Part shown: piece by piece, positions 31,736 to 41,333 of the stretch | Layout of the letters: each line of letters opens with the position of its first letter | How positions within the stretch are numbered: position 1 is the stretch's first letter | Assembly: GCA_028710485.1 (NCBI GenBank) | Contig: JAQTTZ010000010.1 | Location: 1-64,000, forward strand | Direction: 5' to 3' | Length of the DNA: 64,000 nucleotides | Source: Bacteriovorax sp. | GTDB lineage: Bacteria > Bdellovibrionota > Bacteriovoracia > Bacteriovoracales > Bacteriovoracaceae | Program-made: the position numbers and the translations under genes | The notes under the pieces: generated by a model | The model's database searches: none | Told to the model about the DNA's origin: nothing | What the model saw: only the letters and a program-made list of their open reading frames with translations

Positions 31736-32779
31736 TTAATGGATTAAGTGGTTTGAGAATCCCATTTTCACCGAATCTTTCGACATCGCTTCAGCAGGTT
31801 CTGAAATTAAATCATTATAACTATAAACCACATCAAGACCTTTACTTAAAAAATAGGTCTTAACAAGGCCTAAGTCCTCTTCTGTCGCAACCATTACGAA
31901 ATCTCCTCCCCAAGCTCCAAGAGATTTAATGGCACCTTTGAAATCAGAGAACAATCGCTCTTTTACCGGAACTTGCTCCAGAGACTCTCCTACAACTTTT
32001 TCATGAGCAATCATTGCCGCTTGAAATTGTTTAAGCGTCTGAGCATTTAGGAATTCCGTTGTTAGTTCTGTAATTTGAGAAATTGTAGACTGCTCTATTG
32101 GACGTTTTTTGGAATAGTCCGCAACAGCTTCGCGAGAGTTCTGCTTTTTACCTAAATAGATGAAGTAAATATTTTCTCTGAAACTAGGATGGAAATAAAT
32201 CGGAGACCAATTAGGGCCAGTCGCGATTTTTTTATAGGCAATGGGCCCATCTGATTGAGCGCAAGCAATATCGTATCCAGAACCACCATGAGTTTTAAAA
32301 AGAAGCTCAAATGGAGAAATATAGGCCCACTGAGCGATATTATAAATGAGTGAAGAACTGCTTCCCAATCCCCACGAAAGAGGAAAACCCAAACGGGTTT
32401 CAACTTTTACGTCCACATCATCTCTTAAAAAATGAGAATTCTGTTTGCGAACTTGTTGGAGAATTTTTTGTAAAAAAAGTGCTTCCTCTGAAGGATATTC
32501 ATCGAGGCATTTGAAATGCCAGAATTCAAATTTACTGTCAAACCAGCAATTGCCTTTTACATCAAAAGATTTCCAACTAAGAGTTGGTGAAAATGATGGA
32601 GTGTAATTTACCGCCAAAGACTGGCCTACTTTTGTAGGAAGTGCCAAAGCCAGGGCACCATCCAATACGAAATACTCTCCAGAAAGGAGAAGTTTTCCAT
32701 GCCCAAAAAAATACTGGTTTTTTTCAGGACAAGATTTTTTTAAGTCGCTATTGATCTGATTCAAGTTAATCTCGTTCAT
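31736..32779 (-). CDS. GYDIA-type GHMP kinase, probable phosphomevalonate kinase role
   Basis: FGHGKLLLSGEYFVLDGALALALPTKVGQSL, FPLSWGLGSSSSLIYNIAQWA, signature GGSGYDIACAQSDGPI. Confidence 0.8.
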   Translation of the reverse strand: MNEINLNQINSDLKKSCPEKNQYFFGHGKLLLSGEYFVLDGALALALPTKVGQSLAVNYTPSFSPTLSWKSFDVKGNCWFDSKFEFWHFKCLDEYPSEEALFLQKILQQVRKQNSHFLRDDVDVKVETRLGFPLSWGLGSSSSLIYNIAQWAYISPFELLFKTHGGSGYDIACAQSDGPIAYKKIATGPNWSPIYFHPSFRENIYFIYLGKKQNSREAVADYSKKRPIEQSTISQITELTTEFLNAQTLKQFQAAMIAHEKVVGESLEQVPVKERLFSDFKGAIKSLGAWGGDFVMVATEEDLGLVKTYFLSKGLDVVYSYNDLISEPAEAMSKDSVKMGFSNHLIH

Positions 32780-34125
32780 TTTATGTAATTCCTTAAACCA
32801 GAGACAAATTCCCTGACTGATTTGTAGGAAATAACTTCGTTTTCAAAATATTTTTTTGCTTGTTCGCTCTCTTTCTCGCTGGCCTCAAGATGATTCAAAA
32901 TATTCATCAAATGCATTTTCATATGCCCTTTTTGAATACCGGAAGTGATCAGGGACCTCACTGCTGCAAAGTTTTGAGCAAGACCAATAGTGGCCACAAT
33001 TTGCATCAACTCAGGGGCCTTTGGTCTTCCAAGCATATTGAGAGAGAGTCTAGCTAATGGATGGAGTGAAGTAAGACCTCCAACCGTTCCAATCGCCAAA
33101 GGCATCTCTAAGCTAAAGCGGAATTTGCCATTTTCAAGACTCACATCACTGAGACCACGGTATTGTCCATCTCTGGCGGCATAGGCATGCCCACAAGCTT
33201 CAACTGCACGATAATCATTTCCGGTGGCCACCACCACGGCATCTATCCCGTTAAAAATTCCTTTATTATGAGTTGTCGCGCGAGTGATATCAACTTTTGA
33301 AATGCGGATGGCGCGAGCAAATTTTTCAGCGAATTCTTCCGCCGACATTCCTAAGCTTGGGTCATTCAAATCCGAAATATCGCATTCAACATAAGTTTTA
33401 ACTCGACAGTTAGGCGTATAGTTAGAAAGAATCGCCATGATAATTTGCAGATCTTTTTCTTCGTCTGTAAAATTTTTGGCAGTGGTCACGATCTCTTTAA
33501 ACTTTCTGCCGATTACCTCAAGGATTGAATTAATAAAATTCGCACCCATCGCATCGCAAGTTTCAAACTCAGCAAGCAGTTGGTAATAGCCTGGTTCATC
33601 GAGTGTTCTATCAATCAAGTTAAGAGAGATTATTCCCCCTCCACGCTTTTCCATATTATCAGTCAGAGATTTTGTGCTAGTGATAAGTTCATCTTTAATT
33701 TCATTAAAGAGGTCACACAACTTTGAAGTTTCGCCATTCCAGATGAAATGAACCTGGCCAATCTTAGTAGTAGAAATCACTTCGGCGTGAAAGCCTCCGC
33801 GAGTTAGCCAAAAATTAGCAGAGCGCGCACTGGCCGCAACCACCGAGCTCTCTTCAATGACCATAGGAACGCAGAGCAGTTCTCCATTTAACAAAATATT
33901 GGGAACTACGCCTAAGGGAAATAGAAAATTAGTTAATGTATTTTCACTGAATTCATCAATCGTTTTTTGAATTGTTTCATCGGCATGCCAGTATTTTTTA
34001 AACTGTCCGCGAGCGGCTTCGGAATCTGAAAAAAAATTTTTAACAACTAAATCAATTTTCTCAAATTTAGAAAGTTTTGAAAAACCTGACATTGGAGACA
34101 ATTGTTGGTTAGACGTATTTTTCAT
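32776..34125 (-). CDS. hydroxymethylglutaryl-CoA reductase (class II-like)
   Basis: ENTLTNFLFPLGVVPNILLNG, DAMGANFINSILE, THNKGIFNGIDAVVVATGNDYRAVEACGHAYAARDG, GTVGGLTSLHPLA. Confidence 0.94.
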   Translation of the reverse strand: MKNTSNQQLSPMSGFSKLSKFEKIDLVVKNFFSDSEAARGQFKKYWHADETIQKTIDEFSENTLTNFLFPLGVVPNILLNGELLCVPMVIEESSVVAASARSANFWLTRGGFHAEVISTTKIGQVHFIWNGETSKLCDLFNEIKDELITSTKSLTDNMEKRGGGIISLNLIDRTLDEPGYYQLLAEFETCDAMGANFINSILEVIGRKFKEIVTTAKNFTDEEKDLQIIMAILSNYTPNCRVKTYVECDISDLNDPSLGMSAEEFAEKFARAIRISKVDITRATTHNKGIFNGIDAVVVATGNDYRAVEACGHAYAARDGQYRGLSDVSLENGKFRFSLEMPLAIGTVGGLTSLHPLARLSLNMLGRPKAPELMQIVATIGLAQNFAAVRSLITSGIQKGHMKMHLMNILNHLEASEKESEQAKKYFENEVISYKSVREFVSGLRNYIK

Positions 34126-35159
34126 AGATAATCCTCATTCAATGCCTGAGAAGAATTTAGGGGTCTTGCCACTAAAAATACTTTTGCTATTTTAAGACCA
34201 TTGACTAGGCCTTCAGTAAACCTTTGAAGCTCTTTATAATCTTGTGCATGAGAGAGAAAGTTTTTCGCTTGCCCTATAACTGAAGTAAACATCAAATTTT
34301 CACGAAGAAAATATCCGTCGAGAATATTTTCAACACCTCCAGAAATGATAATTTGTTTCTGTTTATATTCGGGATGAGCTCTCAGCAGTAAGTTTAACAT
34401 TGAAACCATCTCGGGAGCAGTATGACCGACTTTAGACAGGGACTCCATCCAAACCCCTTCGCCTCTCATCTGCTCTAGCTTGGTAAAGTTTGTCCCACCA
34501 AAGGCCGCTAACTCAATGGCCTCAATCGGTAAATCCAAAAGTGCTTTTAAACTCTCGGGCCCAAAACCTTGACCAACTTCTTTCACAATGATTTTACTTT
34601 TAAAAAAATCGCACAGCTTCGCTAGAGTTTCTATTGGACTATTTTTAAGACGGTCCCCTTCAGGTTGAAACCATTCCTGAAGTGGATTGATATGAACGAC
34701 CAGGCCGTCGGCATCCAGGCGTGTAATCAGATCTGTAATTTTTTGATGTTTTCGCTCGGCAAGCAAGTTTTCAATTTGAGCGATTCCCAGATTGGCATAC
34801 AAGGGAAGATCGGGCCCTAGGATTGGGCGAAGATTAAAATCTTTGAAGTAAGTATCATCGTCTAGTAAAACTCTGCATGATCCAAGTCCCATTCCCAAAC
34901 CAAATTCATGGCATAAGCGGGCCAGGTTTTGATTGATATGCCGAGCGGGACCTACGCCGCCTGTCATACTTGAAACCCAAAGAGGCGCTTTAAGTTTTTT
35001 TCCTAAAAATAGGAGAGAAAGATCCGTTTCTTCATTGGGATGAGCAGACATTAAGGGCTCATAAAAAAAGCGATGGTCAACTTCCACGCGCTTGGTCTGG
35101 GCCGCGATCGCCAGATCAATATGATCCATTTTTCTAGTCTCTTGTATTACTCTTGGCAT
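34122..35159 (-). CDS. fni: type 2 isopentenyl-diphosphate delta-isomerase
   Basis: RKMDHIDLA, APLWVSSMTGGVGPARHINQNLARLCHEFGLGMGLGSCR, VKEVGQGFGPESLKALLDLPIEAIELAAFGGTNF. Confidence 0.94.
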   Translation of the reverse strand: MPRVIQETRKMDHIDLAIAAQTKRVEVDHRFFYEPLMSAHPNEETDLSLLFLGKKLKAPLWVSSMTGGVGPARHINQNLARLCHEFGLGMGLGSCRVLLDDDTYFKDFNLRPILGPDLPLYANLGIAQIENLLAERKHQKITDLITRLDADGLVVHINPLQEWFQPEGDRLKNSPIETLAKLCDFFKSKIIVKEVGQGFGPESLKALLDLPIEAIELAAFGGTNFTKLEQMRGEGVWMESLSKVGHTAPEMVSMLNLLLRAHPEYKQKQIIISGGVENILDGYFLRENLMFTSVIGQAKNFLSHAQDYKELQRFTEGLVNGLKIAKVFLVARPLNSSQALNEDYL

Positions 35160-35235
35160 AAATCCTTTCTTATCACGGCAGCGGTGCTCTAGTCATGTCT
35201 TTTTAAAGGCTTAACTGTGTGAAACTATTGTGTAA

Positions 35236-35949
35236 TTATTCAGATACTATCATCACGAACTCACGTTTCATAGACGCGATAGAACTAAGGAGCTCGTTTG
35301 GAGTGCCAAGCTTTAATTCTTCAGTTTCACTATTTAAATCCATCGCTAAAAAAAGCTTTTTGCCAGCAGTATTACTCCCCCAACATTCTGCAAATTCTTC
35401 TAGCACTCGCTTCATTCGATAAGGAGTGTCCATTAAAATACTAGTATGTTTTTGAGCGAGCAATTTTTTTATAACGGTACTTCTCTCAGCTGCATCTAGT
35501 GGCAAGAATCCTTCAAACCAGAATTTCTTGTGGGAAAAACCCGAGAGGGCCAAGGCCAGAACAACTGAATTGCAAAAAGGAGTTGACGTCACCTTGATGC
35601 GATTTTGGTGGCACATTTTGACTAATTCTACTCCCGGATCATAGAAGGCCGGAAGGCCGCCATCGCTCATTAAAAAAACATTTTTCCCCGATTCAAGAGC
35701 GCTCAATAATTCACGGGCAACCACACTCGCAGTGTGTTCGTTATAAAGAACAAAACTATCGACTGTTTCTCGAGGGAGTTTAAATTGCAACCACCGCCGA
35801 CGCCCAGGTTTTAAATCTTCGATGACAAAAACAGAATTTGCACTATCTTCAAGTGCTGCCATGGCAAGCTTTCTAAAGGCCACAGGTTCTAGCTCTCCTC
35901 CTTCGGAAAGAGGAGTGGGAATAAGGGTCAGGGTTCCAGAATTTTTCAT
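35236..35949 (-). CDS. RsmI-like SAM-dependent (tetrapyrrole-fold) methyltransferase
   Basis: GTLTLIPTPL...FVIEDLKPGRRRWL, LMSDGGLPAFYDPGVELVKMC, STPFCNSVVLALALSGF. Confidence 0.82.
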   Translation of the reverse strand: MKNSGTLTLIPTPLSEGGELEPVAFRKLAMAALEDSANSVFVIEDLKPGRRRWLQFKLPRETVDSFVLYNEHTASVVARELLSALESGKNVFLMSDGGLPAFYDPGVELVKMCHQNRIKVTSTPFCNSVVLALALSGFSHKKFWFEGFLPLDAAERSTVIKKLLAQKHTSILMDTPYRMKRVLEEFAECWGSNTAGKKLFLAMDLNSETEELKLGTPNELLSSIASMKREFVMIVSE

Positions 35950-36091
35950 AGCAGGAATCTATCAAAAAGCTGCCCGAACTTATAGCAGTTTAAAGAAACC
36001 GTGAAAAAAAGATCCCTAAATATTACATTGTGTCTTAAAATTTATGATTTCTTGAATTGGGTTTTAGTGACAAAAGTAATAATTTTATAAA

Positions 36092-36928
36092 ATGATTATT
36101 ATTTTAAGATTGCTATTCATTAATTTGAACAGATTGGCCCTTGTAACGTGTCTGCTCTTAAGTACTGGCCTTTCTGCCAAAGAGCTTAAAATCAATACAA
36201 TTGATATTTTTCCATTTGGTTACACTTCTCCCGATGGTCAAGCGACCGGACTGATTTATGAAATTAGCAATAAAATCGCCCAAACAGCGGGTTTCACCTT
36301 TACAAATATCCTGGCCCCTTATCCAAGAACAATTATCAATTTAAAAAATGGAAACGCTGATTTCGTCATCAGATATACAAATGCTGAGCTTAATAAGATC
36401 GCCTTTCCCGTAGCTTCCATTATTAGTTTTCAAACAATTATTTTTGGCAATAAAGACGGCCATTTTAAATCCCTTAAAGATCTTCGCGGTAAAACAATTG
36501 GCAAGATTAGAGGAGGAATTTTCGATGATCATTTCGAGGAAGATAAAGAAATTGAAAAATATGAGGTCAATGATTATGATCAATTATTTAAAATGCTCTT
36601 AGCAAAACGATATGATGCTATCATTGGATCGAGCATTGGGTTATATTCTAATGCAAAAAAAATGAATATATCAAGAAAGGAATTAGGCCGACCTCTGCAT
36701 TTGCAACACAAATTTTTTGTACTGCATTTGACCAAAAAAAATATCGATCAAAAAACGATAGAAGCGCTAAAACTGGCCATCCATAAATTAGAAGCAAATG
36801 GTGAAATTTTAAGAATTGTAAAATCTTACGAAGAAAGTATTTTAAAAAAAGGTGATAAAGGCCCCAAGAGCAGCCAACAATTTAATCTTCTCACTTCTAA
36901 TGATTGCAATACTTGTCTTAAAGATTAA
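36092..36928 (+). CDS. periplasmic substrate-binding (SBP_bac_3-like) protein
   Basis: Signal peptide; IDIFPFGYTSPDGQATGLIYEISNKIA, LKDLRGKTIGKIRGGIFD, LLAKRYDAIIGS. Confidence 0.8.
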   Translation: MIIILRLLFINLNRLALVTCLLLSTGLSAKELKINTIDIFPFGYTSPDGQATGLIYEISNKIAQTAGFTFTNILAPYPRTIINLKNGNADFVIRYTNAELNKIAFPVASIISFQTIIFGNKDGHFKSLKDLRGKTIGKIRGGIFDDHFEEDKEIEKYEVNDYDQLFKMLLAKRYDAIIGSSIGLYSNAKKMNISRKELGRPLHLQHKFFVLHLTKKNIDQKTIEALKLAIHKLEANGEILRIVKSYEESILKKGDKGPKSSQQFNLLTSNDCNTCLKD

Positions 36929-37065
36929 AATTGATAATTCAGCACCGTGCAATACTACCTCAATAAACTCAATTATTAATACTCTTCTATGGTTCTGATC
37001 TTGCATTATTAGATTATCAGAAGAAGAAAGTTCTATTACGAGAGCTATTAAAAAGAGGAGTCATT

Positions 37066-38190
37066 ATGGCAGTAAGCGAAAGTTTATTCAGTTCCACTCA
37101 AAATTTATTATCACCAGATATAGTTCAAAAATTTAGCAGCGAAATTCAACGGCCAATTGATAAAACCAAAGTGATCTTAAAATCAATCATCCCGACAGTA
37201 TTAATGGGAATTATAAGTAAGGGCTCCACGCCCGAGGGAGCAGAAAGTTTAGTTAATCTGGCAAACAAACAAGGTCCTGTTGTCTCTCCTGAAAGTATCA
37301 ATCAAAATCAAAGTACTGAAGTGGTGAATGGAATTTTTGGAAGTAATATTAATAATGTCGTTACCAATCTGGGCCTTTCAACCGGTTTGAATTCTGGAAG
37401 CATAACTAAAATCTTGGGCATGGTTACGCCTATGATTATGAGTGTACTTGGTACAAAAATAAAAAGTGAAAAGCTCAATGCTTCTGGTTTGATGAATTTT
37501 CTAGGGCAACAAAAATCTTCTCTTGTAGGAATGGTTCCAGCAAGTTTATCAGGTTTATTTGGAGGACTGACTGGTGCAAGTGCTAGCGTTAGTTCAACTG
37601 CAGGCGCATTACAAGACCAAATCAGCAAGAAAAGCTCATGGGGAAAAGTTGGACTTGCGGCCCTCGTGGCCCTTGGCCTCTTGTGGTGGTTTAATGCGCG
37701 CCAAACAGGTGTTAAAATTATCCCTACTGCTCCGAGAGCTATCACCCAATTCCAGGCGCCTGCTCCTGCTCCTGCTCCTGCTCCGGAAGTAACCCAGGCA
37801 CTCAGCGGACTTGATAATTTTATGAGTTCGCCCACAGCTGGTCTTGTTAAGCGTTTTCGCTTTGAGCATTTAAATTTTGAAATGGGCACAACTGCATTAG
37901 TGCCCGGCTCTGAAGTTGAGCTAAATCAAATCGCCGCGACTTTGAAAAATTATCCTGCCGCAACAGTAAAAATTGAAGGTTTCACAGATAATGTCGGACC
38001 AACGCTTAATAATCTTGCTCTCTCAACAAGCAGGGCCTTAGAAGTTAAGAATGAACTTATGGCCCGTGGTATCGAGGCCGGCAGAATTGAGGCCACAGGA
38101 GTAGGATCGGCCTCTCCAATAGCGACCAACACTACAGCAGAAGGACGTGCTGAAAACCGTAGAATTGAATTAATTATTAAACGTCAGTAG
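37066..38190 (+). CDS. DUF937-like / OmpA peptidoglycan-binding fusion protein
   Basis: N-terminal helical G/S-rich DUF937-like region, TM (VGLAALVALGLLWWF), PAPAPAPAPE linker, OmpA domain (IEGFTDNVGPTLNNLALSTSRALEVKNELMARGI...NRRIELIIK). Confidence 0.85.
   Translation: MAVSESLFSSTQNLLSPDIVQKFSSEIQRPIDKTKVILKSIIPTVLMGIISKGSTPEGAESLVNLANKQGPVVSPESINQNQSTEVVNGIFGSNINNVVTNLGLSTGLNSGSITKILGMVTPMIMSVLGTKIKSEKLNASGLMNFLGQQKSSLVGMVPASLSGLFGGLTGASASVSSTAGALQDQISKKSSWGKVGLAALVALGLLWWFNARQTGVKIIPTAPRAITQFQAPAPAPAPAPEVTQALSGLDNFMSSPTAGLVKRFRFEHLNFEMGTTALVPGSEVELNQIAATLKNYPAATVKIEGFTDNVGPTLNNLALSTSRALEVKNELMARGIEAGRIEATGVGSASPIATNTTAEGRAENRRIELIIKRQ
37755..37785 (+). repeat. hexanucleotide tandem repeat (cctgct)n coding Pro-Ala linker
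   Basis: gcgcctgctcctgctcctgctcctgctccg. Confidence 0.8.
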
Positions 38191-38208
38191 CAAATAGAAA
38201 TAATATCA

Positions 38209-38250
38209 GAATTCTCCCCAGCTTAAAATTGGTTTTACTGGGGAGAATTC
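38209..38250. terminator. stem-loop between convergent OmpA and ZrgA-like genes
   Basis: gaattctccccag - 16 nt - ctggggagaattc, 13-bp perfect stem. Confidence 0.65.
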
Positions 38251-38254
38251 AAAA

Positions 38255-38806
38255 TTAGATCTTAAAAGACTGAACTGCTTTTGTGATCTCAACACTTTTG
38301 CTTTCGTTGCTGATAATTTCCACTGTTAATTTTTTAATATTTTGGAAGTATTTTTTGAGTGCGACTTCAACATTACTTCCCACTAAATTAGAAGCACATG
38401 TAACCTTTGCTTTTGCTTCAATATCACTATGCACGCCAGATGCTTTTTTAGCTGTCTCTTTAATTTTCGACTGAGCTTCTGCCGTTTCTTTTTGGTCGAT
38501 AATTTGTTTAAAACTTGTTTCCGTGATTTTGCAGTTTAATTTCTTATCAAATGTTATGAGTTCAAAAAGTTTTTTATTCCATTGATTTTCGACTGCAGCA
38601 AAAATCTTTTTTTCTTTTTCGGTTTTTGGTAAATATTCGAAACTGATAAAAGATTCTGTTGGTCCATCTAGATCTATATCTACGATATTTTTTTCTACGG
38701 CCATACCAAGTTTAATTGATCCATGCTCATGGGCCCCGAGCGAGTGCTCGCTGGCCATTGTCTGCACTGAAAGTAAGAATCCTATAACCAAAAAGTGAGT
38801 TTTCAT
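38255..38806 (-). CDS. DUF2796 / ZrgA-like periplasmic zinc-associated protein
   Basis: Signal peptide; HSLGAHEHGSIKLGMAVEKNIVDIDLDGPTESFISFEY; EKKIFAAVENQW. Confidence 0.75.
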   Translation of the reverse strand: MKTHFLVIGFLLSVQTMASEHSLGAHEHGSIKLGMAVEKNIVDIDLDGPTESFISFEYLPKTEKEKKIFAAVENQWNKKLFELITFDKKLNCKITETSFKQIIDQKETAEAQSKIKETAKKASGVHSDIEAKAKVTCASNLVGSNVEVALKKYFQNIKKLTVEIISNESKSVEITKAVQSFKI

Positions 38807-38880
38807 CTGTTTTCTCCTAATAAATTAATCAGTATGTACTTGAGCTTATAAATTTAAGCATACTAAAACAATAATGCAAA

Positions 38881-38905
38881 TCAATTGCAATTAACTTGTA
38901 ATTGA
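38881..38905. promoter_or_regulatory. near-palindromic AT-rich site upstream of ZrgA-like gene, candidate Fur/Zur-family operator
   Basis: TCAATTGCAATTAACTTGTAATTGA, ends TCAATT/AATTGA, 20 of 24 non-centre positions self-complementary by hand alignment. Confidence 0.3.
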
Positions 38906-38917
38906 ATCGAAGGGGAA

Positions 38918-38968
38918 ATGATAAAAGTCGTGACAAAGCAGGCCCTTCGCCTGATAAAAGATTTATGA
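38918..38968 (+). CDS. candidate 16-aa upstream ORF (MIKVVTKQALRLIKDL) coupled to methyltransferase start
   Basis: ATG at 38918 preceded by AAGGGG; TGA at 38966-38968 overlaps ATG at 38965. Confidence 0.35.
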   Translation: MIKVVTKQALRLIKDL

Positions 38969-40155
38969 ATTTAATTGACCAGGCACGCTTTTTTATTGTT
39001 TATCCCATGGACTTAGAAGACCTAGGTTTAGCGGAATTAAAAGAAAAATTTGTTCAGCATTTTAGTGCTGACACTTTCACATTAGTCAGTCTTATCCCCG
39101 GCGGCCTTGAAATCGATTGCCCTCAACATATTGGTCTTAGCTTAAATACTGTTCTTCGCACTCCCACTCGTATTCTATTGCGCCTTGGGGAATTTAAGTG
39201 CAGGGACGCCCCGAAGCTCTACCAAAAAATTTCAAAATTTAATTGGTCTCCGTGGCTTATAGGTCAGACTCCAGACGTTATTAGTGCCGCAACAAATTCG
39301 AGACTTTTTGATTCGAGAAAAATTGAGAAGGCCATTCAAGATGGAGTTCTTCAGTACTATCGACATAAACCTGTTAAGAAAAAATACTTAGAGCATCTGG
39401 CCCTTGTTGATTTAAAAAATCTCCCTAAAATTTATTTTAGAGCTGTTGACGATATTTGCACCCTAAGCCTAGACACAACCGGGGAGCGCCTCCACAAACG
39501 CCATGAGAAGACACTCACCGGTCTAGCACCTATTCGAGAGAGTTTGGCCGCACTCCTTTTAAGAGAACTTCAATCGCATATGCGGACAACAGATGCCGCT
39601 ACCTATACTTTAATTGATCCGATGTGCGGCTCAGGAACATTTCTACTGGAAGCACATGAATCAAATGCGGTGACGACTGGCCGCGATTTTTCTTATCTTC
39701 ACACTCCAGTGGCCTTCGATGATAAAACCATTTTGAAAAAACTGGAAAAAAAGGAAAAAAGTCTCCTGGAACCTTTTAAGGAGTTTTTAGGATTTGAAGT
39801 TAATCCTGAGGTGGTTAAACAGGCCCTCAAGAATTGTGAAGGGACCAAAATAAAAATAGAAGCTGGGGATCTTTTTCAAGGGGCCCCACAGATTAATAAT
39901 CATTCAGTGGTTATCATCAATCCTCCATACGGCATTCGTGTGGGAGAGCGAGGAAGCGGCGAAGAAGAAATCAATTTACCCTATTATTTAAAAGTGATCG
40001 CGGCGATCAAAAAGAAATTCTCGCCTGAGCTTTTAGGAATCATTGTGCCTAATGATTATAAATTAAAATCCAATAAAGACTTTACCATTCATTCAGCTAG
40101 AGCTTTTAAAAATGGTGGCCTTGAAGTCGTCTTTTATGTCTTAGGATTTAAATAA
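38965..40155 (+). CDS. RlmL-like 23S rRNA (guanine-N2)-methyltransferase (THUMP domain)
   Basis: THUMP region, TTGERLHKRHEKTLTGLAPIRESLAALLL, DPMCGSGTFLLEA, VIINPPYGIRVGE; ATG at 38965 proposed, ORF extends to TTG 38902. Confidence 0.88.
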   Translation: MNLIDQARFFIVYPMDLEDLGLAELKEKFVQHFSADTFTLVSLIPGGLEIDCPQHIGLSLNTVLRTPTRILLRLGEFKCRDAPKLYQKISKFNWSPWLIGQTPDVISAATNSRLFDSRKIEKAIQDGVLQYYRHKPVKKKYLEHLALVDLKNLPKIYFRAVDDICTLSLDTTGERLHKRHEKTLTGLAPIRESLAALLLRELQSHMRTTDAATYTLIDPMCGSGTFLLEAHESNAVTTGRDFSYLHTPVAFDDKTILKKLEKKEKSLLEPFKEFLGFEVNPEVVKQALKNCEGTKIKIEAGDLFQGAPQINNHSVVIINPPYGIRVGERGSGEEEINLPYYLKVIAAIKKKFSPELLGIIVPNDYKLKSNKDFTIHSARAFKNGGLEVVFYVLGFK

Positions 40156-41333
40156 ACCTGCGTTTTTACCGTCACACCATTGGTGTAAGGAATCAAAACT
40201 AAATCATTTTTTTGAGCAAATATTTTACTCTCCCCGAGAGAAGATTTCATCCAGCTCAGTTGAACCATTTTTTCTTTTCCTTCGGGAGTAATCATTTTAA
40301 TTTCTTGAAGGGAACCCATTTCAAAACCATTAGTCTTTATCAATAGGGCCAACTGCTGATCGCGCTCAACGTCGACAATTTCGCCAAGATAGTTTTGATC
40401 GAGGCGCTGAATTCTTTTATTCTTAAGTTTTGTGAAAAGGACATCGGTTTTATTGATATTGTAAAAACCTTTTATCAATGGTCTTGGGTGCATTTTCCTA
40501 ATAGGAAGCTCGCTTTCGGAGACCTTTCCTGAAAATAAGTTAAAAACACTTTCAGCGTAATTATCAAATGATTCATCAAAGCGAAGATCGACTCGTTGAT
40601 GCTCAATTCCCATTTCACGAATTTCATCAAGATGATCCAAAAGATAAAGATCTTTTACATTAAACATAAAAGTTCCATGAGTATTTTCAATCAAAGGAAA
40701 ACCAGAGTGAGGACTTTCTTCGCTTGAGCCGCTTGCTTCAATTGATTTTGATTCAATATTCTTTTTTTCCAGAGGAGATAAAAGTTTACGAGGACTATAA
40801 AAAAGAAGAATTCGCCCAAAGGCCAACACTTCAAGAGGTATTGTTAGAACTTTAGCATAGTCTCGTAGCATTTCTCTTGAGAGTTCATTAGAGAGCACTA
40901 AGCGTTCACACTGCTTACCGAGATACTCACTCCACTTGGTTAACCCAATAAGATTATGATTACCATTTTCCAAGATCAATTGGATTTTAAGCCATGGGTA
41001 AATATGTTTAATGTATTCAACTGCCCCAGGGTCTTGCACGCGGATCGCTTTGAAGTCGTGCAAAGGGAGACGATCAATAACTGAACATGTACTTAAAAAT
41101 TTTTCTTCCTGGTTAAGGGCATCCCATTCTAGAACAACCTCAAAATTATTTTTTTTCGCCTGTTGAGTAAGTTCTAGCATTTCTTCGAGTGAGGTTTTTG
41201 AGTAGCGAGTTAGCTCCCTTGCCCCCACAATGATTTCAACTGGAGTTTCGCTATGAAGAGCTTTAAGTACAATTAGTTTTTCTAACTCAGAAAAATTCTC
41301 AATATAAGTAACAAGCCTGGATTGTTTATTCAC
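40134..41333 (-). CDS. U32 peptidase-like protein, diverged
   Basis: U32-like layout without the Cys cluster; ATG overlaps upstream U32 gene. Confidence 0.65.
   Translation of the reverse strand: MNKQSRLVTYIENFSELEKLIVLKALHSETPVEIIVGARELTRYSKTSLEEMLELTQQAKKNNFEVVLEWDALNQEEKFLSTCSVIDRLPLHDFKAIRVQDPGAVEYIKHIYPWLKIQLILENGNHNLIGLTKWSEYLGKQCERLVLSNELSREMLRDYAKVLTIPLEVLAFGRILLFYSPRKLLSPLEKKNIESKSIEASGSSEESPHSGFPLIENTHGTFMFNVKDLYLLDHLDEIREMGIEHQRVDLRFDESFDNYAESVFNLFSGKVSESELPIRKMHPRPLIKGFYNINKTDVLFTKLKNKRIQRLDQNYLGEIVDVERDQQLALLIKTNGFEMGSLQEIKMITPEGKEKMVQLSWMKSSLGESKIFAQKNDLVLIPYTNGVTVKTQVYLNPKT

Noticed and set aside
37308-37889. 193-aa antisense ORF opposite the DUF937-OmpA gene
   Set aside because: Overlaps a well-supported gene; composition is a mirror of the coding strand.
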